In this document: piece after piece, positions 51,375-59,147 of the stretch | Position numbering within the stretch: position 1 is the stretch's first letter | How the letters are laid out: every line of letters starts with the position of its first letter | Assembly (NCBI RefSeq): GCF_964253025.1 | Contig: NZ_CAXUQC020000001.1 | Location: 2,790,001 to 2,854,000, forward strand | DNA from: Rhizobacter sp964253025 | Lineage (GTDB): Bacteria > Pseudomonadota > Gammaproteobacteria > Burkholderiales > Burkholderiaceae_C | DNA: 64,000 nt | Direction: 5' to 3' | Notes under the pieces: model-generated | What the model was told of the DNA's origin: nothing | Databases searched by the model: none | What the model saw: only the letters and a program-made list of their open reading frames with translations | Made by a program: the position numbers and the translations under genes

Positions 51375-51790
51375 TGGTTCTTGAGCAGCGACTGCATGCT
51401 CTTGTTGGTGCCCGAGGCCACGGACGTGGCCGCCTGCAGCCGGAAGGCTCCGATGGATGCGGAGTTGCTCACTTCGATGGATGCGGCGACGAACTCCTGC
51501 GGACTCATGTAGGGCGACTGGGCTCGCAGCTCGGCCACCTTCTCGTGGGTGTGGCGAAGGAACTCCTCGCCGTTGGCCATCATGTGCGTCAACAGGCTCT
51601 CGTTCGGGCCGGACGGCGTGGGCTCGACCGGATTCGGCGCATCCATCATCGCGCGGAAGCGGTTCGTCAGCTCCTCGATGGAGGGGCCGCCCGGAGCGGG
51701 CTGCGACAGCGACTGGGCGGGGCCAGCGCCCGACAGGGGGGCCACCTGACCGATGGCGGCGATCGCCGCGACGGGTTCGACGGGGTTCAT
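51371..51790 (-). CDS. sctI: T3SS inner rod protein SctI (HrpB2-like)
   Basis: 139 residues with Pro/Ser-rich N-terminus and helical C-terminus ending 'SASIGAFRLQAATSVASGTNKSMQSLLKNQ', the pattern of HrpB2/SctI rod proteins. GGAG nine bases before the ATG at 51790. Follows hrpB1 and precedes sctJ as in Ralstonia and Xanthomonas. Confidence 0.85.
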   Translation of the reverse strand: MNPVEPVAAIAAIGQVAPLSGAGPAQSLSQPAPGGPSIEELTNRFRAMMDAPNPVEPTPSGPNESLLTHMMANGEEFLRHTHEKVAELRAQSPYMSPQEFVAASIEVSNSASIGAFRLQAATSVASGTNKSMQSLLKNQ

Positions 51791-51833
51791 GGCGAAGGCT
51801 CCTGTGGAGGGAGGAACAGCGAACGGCCGCAGT

Positions 51834-52316
51834 TCAACAGGCAACGCCCATGTACTGCGACATCATGAACGGCATCGTCGTCGCCGGCGCCGCCGTCGCC
51901 TCCTCCTCGGCCGCCTCTTCAGTCGCCTCGAACGGATCGCCGCGTGCAATGCGGTCGAGGAACTCGAGGATCGAGTCGGCCTTCGGGTCGGCGGGCAACC
52001 CGCGCGCGTCCTCCGCGTAGGCGACCCACAGCCCGTTGCGCTGCTGCTGCAGCACCAGGGCCAGCATCGCCTTCACGATGGCGGTGTCCGGGCTGCGTTC
52101 ATCGGCCTCGTCGAGCAGCAGGCGGGCGCCCTGCAGGTCGCCGCACTCGATCAGCTGCTGCGCTTCGACGACGGCGAGCTTGGGTGAATCGGGCCGCAGG
52201 CGGCGGATGAGGCGCAGCACGGGCAGGGTCTGCTCGTCCGCCTCGAGCTCGCTGCCCACGTAGAAGATGGCGGCAAGGGCGTCGACGAGCGGCTTGTCGG
52301 TGGGGGCTGAAGTCAT
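51834..52316 (-). CDS. hrpB1: HrpB1-like TPR protein of the T3SS
   Basis: 160 residues: TPR-like helices ('LVDALAAIFYVGSELEADEQTLPVLRLIRRLRPDSPKLAVVEAQQLIECGDLQGARLLLDEAD'), then an acidic Ala/Glu-rich tail. Order hrpB1-sctI-sctJ-hrpB4-hrpB5-sctN-hrpB7-sctT reproduces the Hrp2 hrpB operon. HrpB1 of Xanthomonas is periplasmic and binds peptidoglycan, but no Sec signal is evident here. Start at 52316 chosen over upstream frames because homology-like content begins there. Confidence 0.8.
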   Translation of the reverse strand: MTSAPTDKPLVDALAAIFYVGSELEADEQTLPVLRLIRRLRPDSPKLAVVEAQQLIECGDLQGARLLLDEADERSPDTAIVKAMLALVLQQQRNGLWVAYAEDARGLPADPKADSILEFLDRIARGDPFEATEEAAEEEATAAPATTMPFMMSQYMGVAC

Positions 52317-52425
52317 GTCGGTCTCCGATCCAGTCGCCTGGACACACGAATCAATGAAGTGGGGACGGTGGTCGCCGCCACGCTCGATCACGAGGACCGA
52401 GACGTGGCTTGCGGAACGGTCGATC

Positions 52426-52878
52426 TCAGGCGGCCTGCTTCATGCCGCCTTGCTTCTGCATGTCCTGCAGCAGCATGTCGACCAGCATCTTGATCATCTC
52501 GGCCATGCCGGCCTGCTGACCACCCTGGGCGCCACCCGCACCCTCTGCGCCGCCCGCACCCTGCGGACCACCGGCGCCCTGGGCGCCACCGCCCTGGCCC
52601 GCCTTGTTGGCCTCGGAGTTCTTCTGGCCCTGCTCGAGGATCTGGCGCAGCAGTTCGTACAGGTCCATGCCCTGGCCCGGAGCCGGCTTCTGCGTGCCGG
52701 CAGCGGCCGACTTGGCCGCGTCGCATGCCTCCTTCAGCTCGTTCAGCGCGCCGGCGGTGTCGCCCTTGCTCAGCTTCTCGAGGCACTCGATGCAGTTCTT
52801 CAGGACATCCAGCTTGCCGGTGTTGGCCGGTTCGGCGGTGGCGAAGCCGCTGATCTGGCCCATCTTCATGTCGCTCAT
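52426..52878 (-). CDS. Harpin-like glycine/glutamine-rich protein
   Basis: 150 residues. N-terminal helical part ('LDVLKNCIECLEKLSKGDTAGALNELKEACDAAKS'), an amphipathic 'MDLYELLRQILEQGQKN', then Gly-rich repeats of the GGAQGAGG type (about 94-120) and a Met-rich C-terminal helix ('MAEMIKMLVDMLLQDMQKQ'). Heat-stable, Gly-rich and Cys-poor harpins such as Hpa1 help translocation. Only two cysteines are present. It follows the pilins in the operon. Confidence 0.7.
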   Translation of the reverse strand: MSDMKMGQISGFATAEPANTGKLDVLKNCIECLEKLSKGDTAGALNELKEACDAAKSAAAGTQKPAPGQGMDLYELLRQILEQGQKNSEANKAGQGGGAQGAGGPQGAGGAEGAGGAQGGQQAGMAEMIKMLVDMLLQDMQKQGGMKQAA

Positions 52879-52915
52879 GTTTCGCTCCAGATGAAAGTCG
52901 AGGGTGGGCGGACGC

Positions 52916-53125
52916 TCAGATGGCGCCCTTGAGGAGTTCGGACGCGGCCTTGCGGGCGTTGTTCAGCATGGCTTGCGTGTTCATGGCCTCGTTGGCCTTG
53001 GACATCTTGTCGGAGTTGCCGATCTGCGTGTTGGCCATGCTTTCGCCGGCTTGCGTTGCAGCGCCGGATTCGGCGGCGGTGGTGGTGGCGCCAGAGGCGG
53101 AGTTGCCGACGGTCGAAACTGACAT
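52916..53125 (-). CDS. Hrp pilin-like subunit, copy A
   Basis: 69 residues, no cysteine, rich in Ala, Ser, Asn and Met. The C-terminal helix 'KANEAMNTQAMLNNARKAASELLKGAI' fits a needle or Hrp pilus subunit (HrpE/HrpY are 83-93 residues). From about residue 15 on it is almost identical to copy B; the N-termini differ. Lies in the position of hrpE after hrpD5-hrpD6-like genes. Confidence 0.75.
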   Translation of the reverse strand: MSVSTVGNSASGATTTAAESGAATQAGESMANTQIGNSDKMSKANEAMNTQAMLNNARKAASELLKGAI

Positions 53126-53174
53126 GGGGTGTTCCTTTCAGCGATGGTGGAGGTTCAACGTGAAGGCGGCGAGA

Positions 53175-53417
53175 TCAGATCGCGCCCTTGAGCAGTTCGG
53201 AGGCAGCCTTGCGGGCGTTGTTCAGCATGGCCTGCGTGTTCATGGCCTCGTTGGCCTTGGACATCTTGTCGGAGTTGCCGATCTGCGTATTGGCCATGCT
53301 CTCGCCGGCCTTGGTGGCGGCGCCCGATTCGGCGGCGGTGGTGAGCGCGCCGGAGCCGGAGTTGATCATGGCGTTGGTGGACGGGTCGAGCACTTGACCC
53401 AGGGTGGTACCGGACAT
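53175..53417 (-). CDS. Hrp pilin-like subunit, copy B
   Basis: 80 residues. The last ~55 residues differ from copy A at about one position (Gln/Lys), while the first ~25 ('TTLGQVLDPSTNAMINSGSG') are unrelated. At DNA level the shared part carries scattered silent changes, so duplication is not very recent or protein sequence is held by selection. ATG at 53417; TTTCC-rich upstream on the plus strand gives GGAAA on the message. Confidence 0.75.
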   Translation of the reverse strand: MSGTTLGQVLDPSTNAMINSGSGALTTAAESGAATKAGESMANTQIGNSDKMSKANEAMNTQAMLNNARKAASELLKGAI

Positions 53418-53503
53418 GGAATTTCCTTTCGGGAACGAAGTGATTGCAGCCTCGATGCCGCCCTCTCGCGGAGGACGGCCTTGGCGCCGGCTGCAGGTGG
53501 CGC

Positions 53504-53956
53504 CTAAGCCTGGAGATAGGGTTGGTCGAGAAGCTGCCGCGCGAAGCGGCGGGCGTCGTCGTCGTTGCTGATGGCCAGCGTGCGTTCGCACACCTGGACC
53601 CATTGCGGATCGCCGCCGATCTTGAGGGCCATGGCCACCGACACCTTCGCCGGCTCGGCGCCGGGCCAGTCGTCCATGCCCTCGTCGAGCAGGTCGCGCG
53701 CAGGCTGCGCATTGCCGCCGATGGCGCTGGCGAGCGCCAAGCTGATGCGCAGGTGACGGCCGTCGCCGAGCATGGCCGAGAGCGTGCGGAAGACGCTGTC
53801 GACGTCATCGGCCTGGGCGTGCATCTGGCCGACCATCATCGTGGAGATCAGCTTGCGCACCAGCTCGACCTGGTACATCAACGGCGACGGGGGCTGCGGT
53901 TCGGCCACCCGCGGCATCGACGCGAAGGGCATATGGAAACGCTCGAGAACGATCAT
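53504..53956 (-). CDS. TPR-like T3SS chaperone candidate (SctG-like)
   Basis: 150 residues; after a ~25-residue Pro-rich start, helices 'VELVRKLISTMMVGQMHAQADDVDSVFRTLSAML' and two repeat-like units ('RISLALASAIGGNAQPARDLLDEGM', 'VSVAMALKIGGDPQWVQVCERTLAIS'). Paralogous by eye to the protein at 12261-12638. Its place just before the pilin genes suggests a pilin chaperone similar to YscG/HrpB1-type proteins; this is inference. Confidence 0.7.
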   Translation of the reverse strand: MIVLERFHMPFASMPRVAEPQPPSPLMYQVELVRKLISTMMVGQMHAQADDVDSVFRTLSAMLGDGRHLRISLALASAIGGNAQPARDLLDEGMDDWPGAEPAKVSVAMALKIGGDPQWVQVCERTLAISNDDDARRFARQLLDQPYLQA

Positions 53957-54008
53957 GGTCGGCTCCTGAGTGCAACGGAGGGTTCGGGGTCGGCGCGGCG
54001 CCGGCGGT

Positions 54009-54281
54009 TCAGACGTGCAGGTCCGAGCCGTGGGCCTTCTGCCAGGCCGCCAGCAGGATGCGGCTGGAGGCGGCGAAGGCGTCGGCCAGCATCTGGGCGT
54101 ACTGCTTCTGCTCGTACTCGGTCGTGCGCAGCTGCATCTCGCGGCTCTTGATCTCGGCCTGGCGGAAGTACGCCACCAGCTGGCGCGTCTTGTCGCCCTC
54201 GCGGTCCTGGAAGATGGTCATCTGCAGGTCCTTGAAGTCGTCGATCAGGCTCACGGGCGGGTTCAATGCTTCGGTGCTCAT
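54009..54281 (-). CDS. HrpD6-like small T3SS protein
   Basis: 90 residues, a single helical coiled coil ('DDFKDLQMTIFQDREGDKTRQLVAYFRQAEIKSREMQLRTTEYEQKQYAQMLADAF'). Placed directly after sctD with a four-base overlap, the position of hrpD6 (about 80 residues) in Xanthomonas. Identity is based on size and position. Confidence 0.65.
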   Translation of the reverse strand: MSTEALNPPVSLIDDFKDLQMTIFQDREGDKTRQLVAYFRQAEIKSREMQLRTTEYEQKQYAQMLADAFAASSRILLAAWQKAHGSDLHV

Positions 54282-55354
54282 GGGGTGGCTCCTTTCAGGG
54301 AAGTGGCACGGGCGGTGGTCATCGCCGGGGGACGGGCATCCGCGGCCGGCATCGCGGCCGGTCGCGGCGGGAACAGTTCGGCCGGCGCGGTGCGCACGGC
54401 CTCGATCACGATGTGCTTGACGCCATCGCGGGTCTGGACAACCGACAGACCTTCCTGCTGCGAGCGCGACAGGATCGGCCCGAGCGGATCGTTCGGAAAG
54501 ATGCGTTCGAAGCTGGCGTTGACCTTGGTGACGGCGGGCGCCAGGTCGGCCGCGATTCGATCCAGCGCAGCCCTTGCGGCCCGCTCATCCGTCACTTCGG
54601 CGGTGACAGAGAACACGCCGGCCCCCTCGTGGCGCACCGTCGGGTTGGTCAGTCCACCGGTGCCGCGCAGCGTCTCGGCGATCGCCGTGGCCACGGCGAA
54701 GCGCGGCACCACGTTGTAGGGAACGCGAAGGGCCTCGATGGCGGCGCGGCCGGCGGCGGCGTCCTGGGCGTCTTCAGCGAGCCCGGTGAGATAGAGCGTG
54801 CCGTTCTCGGCGACGGCGACCAAGCGCCCACCCGTGACCCGGTCGAGTTCGTGCTGGACGAGTGCGCGTGACGCCTCCAGCGTCGGCAACGGGGGCGGCG
54901 TGGCCGACACCTCGAAACCGGGCCAGGCCATCACCGCTGCCGACATCACGCCCGCGGCGAGCATGGCGGGCACGAGCCGACGGGGCAGTCGGTCGCGTGC
55001 CCAGCGGGCCACGCGCTTCGGGGTGGGCGCGAACACGAGCGACAGCAGTTCCACGTCGCTCGGCCAGGCCCCGTCCACCGGGCCGACACACAGCACGATG
55101 CCGTCGAACTCGCGAGGCACCAGGTCCGCGAGCACCAGGCGCTTCTCGCCTTCCGCCCGGCCACCGGCTTCCCCCGGCGCGGCGAACCAGCGGCAGTCCA
55201 CCTGACCGCTCGACACGCTGAGCTCGAGCGGCGCGAAGGTCCAGTCGGTCAGCAGAATGTCGCAGTCATGGGACGCGCCGACCACATGGACGCCGTCGGC
55301 GAGGTCCAGATGAGCGCCGGCGTGTCGGCCGGTGAGGATGCGCAGGCGCGTCAT
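54278..55354 (-). CDS. sctD: T3SS inner ring protein SctD (HrpD5-like)
   Basis: 358 residues: N-terminal FHA-like cytoplasmic domain ('LTGRHAGAHLDLADGVHVVGASHDCDILLTDWTFAPLELSV'), one membrane segment near 140-155 ('LVPAMLAAGVMSAAVMAW'), then periplasmic BON-like domains ('LVAVAENGTLYLTGLAEDAQD'). ATG overlaps the sctC stop by four bases. Confidence 0.88.
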   Translation of the reverse strand: MTRLRILTGRHAGAHLDLADGVHVVGASHDCDILLTDWTFAPLELSVSSGQVDCRWFAAPGEAGGRAEGEKRLVLADLVPREFDGIVLCVGPVDGAWPSDVELLSLVFAPTPKRVARWARDRLPRRLVPAMLAAGVMSAAVMAWPGFEVSATPPPLPTLEASRALVQHELDRVTGGRLVAVAENGTLYLTGLAEDAQDAAAGRAAIEALRVPYNVVPRFAVATAIAETLRGTGGLTNPTVRHEGAGVFSVTAEVTDERAARAALDRIAADLAPAVTKVNASFERIFPNDPLGPILSRSQQEGLSVVQTRDGVKHIVIEAVRTAPAELFPPRPAAMPAADARPPAMTTARATSLKGATP

Positions 55355-57282
55355 GATGTGTGCTCCGGCATCGAGCCTTCGGCAGTGGACGGTCGCGATC
55401 CGGGCACTGCCGCCAGCGTGGCCGGTGCAGGCAGGCCGCGCCACCACGAATAAGAAGGCGCCACGGCTGCAGGCGCCGGCAGGACCGCCGGTGCGGGAGG
55501 TGCGGGAGGTGCAAGGGGTGCAGGCGGTGCGACCGGTGCGCCGGGCCCGACAGGCTCCGGCCGGGAACCCGGCAGAGCGCCCGCCGCGGCGGCCGGCGGG
55601 AACGCCGTCGCGCCGCTCGCGCCGGAGGGGCGCGACTGCGCCTGGGTTGGCACCTGGTTCACGAGCTTCGGGGTGATGAGGAACAGGCGCTCACGGCGCA
55701 CCTTGTTGCCCTCGTCATGGCGGAACAGCGCGCCCAGGAACGGCACACGGGCGAGTCCCGGCAGGCCGCTGCGGCCATCCACGTCCGATTCCACCGAGAT
55801 GCCGCCGATCAAGAGGCTCTCGCCCTCGAGCAGTGCCGCATCGGTGCGGATCTCTGTCTTCTTGATGATGGGGATGGAGTCGACCACCGCCCCCTCGAAG
55901 CTGCCGTCCTCGATGAACAATGACAGGCGAACCTCCCGCCGCTGCGGCGTGGTGACGATCTGCGGCATGACCTGCAGCGTGGTGCCGGCCTCGACGGTGA
56001 ACAGGTTGGCGTCCAGGTTGCCGGCCACCCGCACCGAGGCCTGGCGCTTGTCCACCATGCTGGCGGTTCGATTGGCCATGCCGAGCACCTTCGGGCGCGC
56101 CACGATGCGGGCCTTGCCCGTGCCTTCCAACGCCCGGATGCGCGTGAGCAGCGAGCGCCCGGCATCGGCCACGAGCGTGGTGACGTTGGGCACGCCGATG
56201 TTGACCGAGGGGCCCGTGCCCGAGCCGGTGCTCGGGCTGCCCGGGGACACCGCCACGCTGCCTCGGGTGCGGGAGTACTCCCATTCGATGCCCAGGGACT
56301 CGAAGGACTCGGTGCTGACGTCGATGATGGTGGCCTCGATCTCCACCAGGCCTTGCGCCACGTCGAGCTGCCGGATCAGCGCCTGGTACTGGCCCATGCG
56401 CTCGGGGACACCGCGCACGATGATGGCGTTGGAGCCCTCGTCGGCCTGGAAGAAGGGGGTGTCGTCGCGTGCGGCCTCCATGCCGGCCTCCGGCACGACC
56501 AGGCGGCCGGCGGGATCGCGCACGCCGTCCTTGCGGGCCGGCCCGCTTTGCGGATCATCGGCCCGCGCACCATAGGTCTGCTCCATGGCGCGGCGCTTGT
56601 TCGGGTTGCCCGTGTACACCTCGTTGCCGGGCGCGATGTTGGCCTCGGGCGCGCCGCCGGCGGCCCGCGAGCCCCGGGAGAACAGGTTGTTGAGCGTGCT
56701 GGCCAGGCCGGGCACGCGGACGTTCCCGGTGACGCGGTCGGCGGCTACCACGTTGTTCAGCGGGAACACCCGGATGGCGGAGCCGACGCGGTCGCGTGCG
56801 GTGCCGTCCAGCGTGTCGATCACGGTCTGCACGAGTTCGATGTGGCGGGGCGGGCCGTACGCCAGCAGCGTCTGCTCCGCATCGTTGAAGCGCAGCGGAT
56901 AGCGAGGGTCTCCGAGACCCATCGACGAGAGCATGCGTCGCACGGCGGCACGGTTGTAGCCGCGCATGCGGAAGACCCGGCTCTCGATCATCCGCGACGG
57001 GTAGACGAACAGGGTCACGCCGTCGTAGTACCAGATGATTCCGTAGCTTTTGGACAGCGCCGTGAGGAACTCCTCGGGCCGTGCGTTGAACTGCCCGTTG
57101 ACCGACCCATCGACCCCGGCGTCGACCACGATCGACACCGACTGCGCGGCGGCGAAGTCCTGCAGCACCTCGGTGAGGCGCTTGCCATCGGCCCGGTAGA
57201 CGAAGCGCTTGCCGGGGAAGGCAGCGTTGGCCGACAGGGTCACCGCGATCAGCAACACACCCACGAGTTTGGCGAAGCGCAT
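55351..57282 (-). CDS. sctC: T3SS outer membrane secretin SctC (HrcC)
   Basis: 643 residues: signal peptide ('LVGVLLIAVTLSANAAF'), N0/N1 domains ('LTEVLQDFAAAQSVSIVVDAGVDGSVNGQF'), then a secretin domain ('VEIEATIIDVSTESFESLGIEWEY', 'ESLLIGGISVESDVDGRSGLPGLARVPFLGALFR') and a long Pro/Ala tail. First gene of the sctC operon behind a HrpB-type promoter. Confidence 0.96.
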   Translation of the reverse strand: MRFAKLVGVLLIAVTLSANAAFPGKRFVYRADGKRLTEVLQDFAAAQSVSIVVDAGVDGSVNGQFNARPEEFLTALSKSYGIIWYYDGVTLFVYPSRMIESRVFRMRGYNRAAVRRMLSSMGLGDPRYPLRFNDAEQTLLAYGPPRHIELVQTVIDTLDGTARDRVGSAIRVFPLNNVVAADRVTGNVRVPGLASTLNNLFSRGSRAAGGAPEANIAPGNEVYTGNPNKRRAMEQTYGARADDPQSGPARKDGVRDPAGRLVVPEAGMEAARDDTPFFQADEGSNAIIVRGVPERMGQYQALIRQLDVAQGLVEIEATIIDVSTESFESLGIEWEYSRTRGSVAVSPGSPSTGSGTGPSVNIGVPNVTTLVADAGRSLLTRIRALEGTGKARIVARPKVLGMANRTASMVDKRQASVRVAGNLDANLFTVEAGTTLQVMPQIVTTPQRREVRLSLFIEDGSFEGAVVDSIPIIKKTEIRTDAALLEGESLLIGGISVESDVDGRSGLPGLARVPFLGALFRHDEGNKVRRERLFLITPKLVNQVPTQAQSRPSGASGATAFPPAAAAGALPGSRPEPVGPGAPVAPPAPLAPPAPPAPAVLPAPAAVAPSYSWWRGLPAPATLAAVPGSRPSTAEGSMPEHTS

Positions 57283-57342
57283 GACGGAAGGGACTCCGGT
57301 TTTCCTCAGGTGGCACGCGGGACGTGCCGTTCGATGGGCTCT

Positions 57343-57404
57343 ACGTTAGGGGCCGGTCTCGGCGCGCGAGGCGCGCCGGACGAAGCGGACACCGGTTGGG
57401 CGAA
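57343..57404 (-). promoter_or_regulatory. HrpB/HrpX-type promoter of the sctC operon
   Basis: On the minus strand TTCG (57404-57401)-N16-TTCG (57384-57381), 32 bases, then TAACGT (57348-57343). Expected start near 57336, upstream of the sctC ATG at 57282. The box lies just before the stop of the neighbouring methyltransferase gene. Confidence 0.87.
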
Positions 57405-57416
57405 CCGGGCGTGCGC

Positions 57417-58946
57417 TCAGATCATGTGGAGCTGGCGCCAGATCGGCGCGCGCAGCGCGAGGATGTCGTCCACGGCGCGACCGATCTCCCGCAGCTCGGT
57501 CTCGCGGTCCGGGAGCGGCTCGTGGTGCAGGATGATGGGTGGGCCCTGGTCGGTGAGCACCTGCCAGATCCACTGGGTGAGCGCTTGCCGGTCGACCGGA
57601 TGCGCACGTTCGCAGAGCGCGTGGTAGACCAGCCGCTGCAACGCACTGGAACTCACGCCCGAACCGAGCAGGGGCGAGGCCAGCGCCTGGTAGCGGTCGT
57701 TGAGCACCGCGTCCTGGGCCACTTCGGTGTTGAGGCGAACGGTGGCCGCCTTGGCGGGCGACTCGGTGCTGACGATGAAGGGGGCGCCCTGGTCATGCCA
57801 CACGAGGAGGGCCACCACGTTGGCGATGGCGTCGGGCGGGCACTTGTTGCGCTCGGCCAGTTCGAGCACCGACATCGGGCCGTCCTCGAGCATGTCGAGC
57901 AGCGGGCTGGCAAAGCCGGTCTTCGGGTCGTCCACGGGCTGGCCGAGCGTCGCGAAGCGCCGGGGCACGGTCAACGCCACGCCGATCTGGTCCCACCACT
58001 GCTGGCGGCGCGCCGGGCTCATGCGGCGCGCGCCCCGGATGAAGATGTCGCTGCGGAACGCGGTGTTCTGGATGTAGTCGAGCACGGTCTCCCGCAGGAG
58101 CGGGTCGTCGATCGCTTCCACGATGGTGCGCTGGTCATCGGGCAGCTGCTTCGGATCGACGTTCATGCACAGCTCGGCCGACGCGGCGAAGTCCAGCTTG
58201 GCGGCGGCGAAGTCGCGTACCACGTCGGCGTGATAGAGCGCCTGCCACGAGGCGTTGAGGTACTCGTGCGCCAGGTACACCGGCTTGTCCTTGGCCCAGG
58301 AATCGAGCCGGCTTCGCAGCACCGTGCTGTCCTGGTTGGAGGCGAAGTAGTACGCCTTGGCGTCGACGAGCTGGTCGATCAATGCCTTGGCCTGCGAGAC
58401 CTGGGCACCCAGGCGCCGTGGATGGGCACGTGCGTGCTCGATCACCAGGCGCTGAAGCGGCGTCGCCGCCGACCAGCCAGGCATCGCGTTGTAGCTGACA
58501 TAGAGAATGCCACCGGGCTTGAGATAGCGCGCCACCAGGTCGACGATGTGTCGCCGGTTCTCGGGATTCACCCACGAGTAGACGCCGTGCATCGTGATGA
58601 AGTCGAGCGGCGGAAGGTCGGCGGCACCGGCCGCCAGTTCGGCAAAGCTGTTCTCGAGGTGGGTCACGTTGTCGAGCGATGCCGCGCCGGCCAGTTCCTG
58701 CGCCGTTACCACGTGGCCCGGCATGAAGTCCGCCGCGTAGAACTTCGCATGCGGATTCGCCGCAGCCAGCACGTTGGCCGTGAAGCCCTGACCCGACCCG
58801 AGCTCCAGGTAGGTGAACGGTTTGCGGGTGTCGACGGGCTCGAACCCGTTGAGCGCGCAGGCCACGCTCAGGTGGACCGGGCTCTGTTTGCGGAAGAACC
58901 CGCTCGTGTAGGCCTCTTCGACCACGTAGCCTTCGTTCCAAGCCAT
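57417..58946 (-). CDS. SAM-dependent methyltransferase with regulatory domain, HrpB-controlled
   Basis: 509 residues. N-terminal class I methyltransferase with motif I 'YLELGSGQGFTANVLAAANPHAKFYAADFMPGHV' and 'FITMHGVYSWVNPENRRHIVDLVARYLKPGGILYVSYNAMPGW'; the rest matches the layout of the methyltransferase regulatory domain family, with a winged-helix-like segment near 380-430. Substrate unknown. AGGAG precedes the ATG at 58946. A HrpB-type promoter places it in the T3SS regulon, although such proteins are usually cytosolic; it could modify an apparatus part or be an effector. Confidence 0.8.
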   Translation of the reverse strand: MAWNEGYVVEEAYTSGFFRKQSPVHLSVACALNGFEPVDTRKPFTYLELGSGQGFTANVLAAANPHAKFYAADFMPGHVVTAQELAGAASLDNVTHLENSFAELAAGAADLPPLDFITMHGVYSWVNPENRRHIVDLVARYLKPGGILYVSYNAMPGWSAATPLQRLVIEHARAHPRRLGAQVSQAKALIDQLVDAKAYYFASNQDSTVLRSRLDSWAKDKPVYLAHEYLNASWQALYHADVVRDFAAAKLDFAASAELCMNVDPKQLPDDQRTIVEAIDDPLLRETVLDYIQNTAFRSDIFIRGARRMSPARRQQWWDQIGVALTVPRRFATLGQPVDDPKTGFASPLLDMLEDGPMSVLELAERNKCPPDAIANVVALLVWHDQGAPFIVSTESPAKAATVRLNTEVAQDAVLNDRYQALASPLLGSGVSSSALQRLVYHALCERAHPVDRQALTQWIWQVLTDQGPPIILHHEPLPDRETELREIGRAVDDILALRAPIWRQLHMI

Positions 58947-58980
58947 CTCGTCGCTCCTCTGTGTCGATTGCGGTGACCGC

Positions 58981-59042
58981 AGTCTCGCGAGCCGGGGCGG
59001 CGCTCGGGAGCGACGGACCGAAGCGGACGCCGGCCATGCGAA
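58981..59042 (-). promoter_or_regulatory. HrpB/HrpX-type promoter of the methyltransferase gene
   Basis: Minus strand TTCG (59042-59039)-N16-TTCG (59022-59019), 32 bases, then GAGACT (58986-58981), which fits ANNNT but has G where Y is usual. It fixes the start at 58946. Confidence 0.75.
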
Positions 59043-59056
59043 CCGGGGATGCCGCC

Positions 59057-59118
59057 TTCGCCCGCCACCACATCGCTTCGCCACCGCGGCCCGTGCCTCC
59101 GCTGCCGACGCCTAAGGT
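59057..59118 (+). promoter_or_regulatory. HrpB/HrpX-type promoter (perfect PIP box) of the PPxY gene
   Basis: TTCGC (59057-59061)-N15-TTCGC (59077-59081), a full Xanthomonas-style PIP box, followed 32 bases after the TTCG by TAAGGT (59113-59118). Divergent from the methyltransferase promoter, 14 bases away. Confidence 0.9.
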
Positions 59119-59147
59119 GGCTGCACCATCACTTCGGGAGCGTGACC

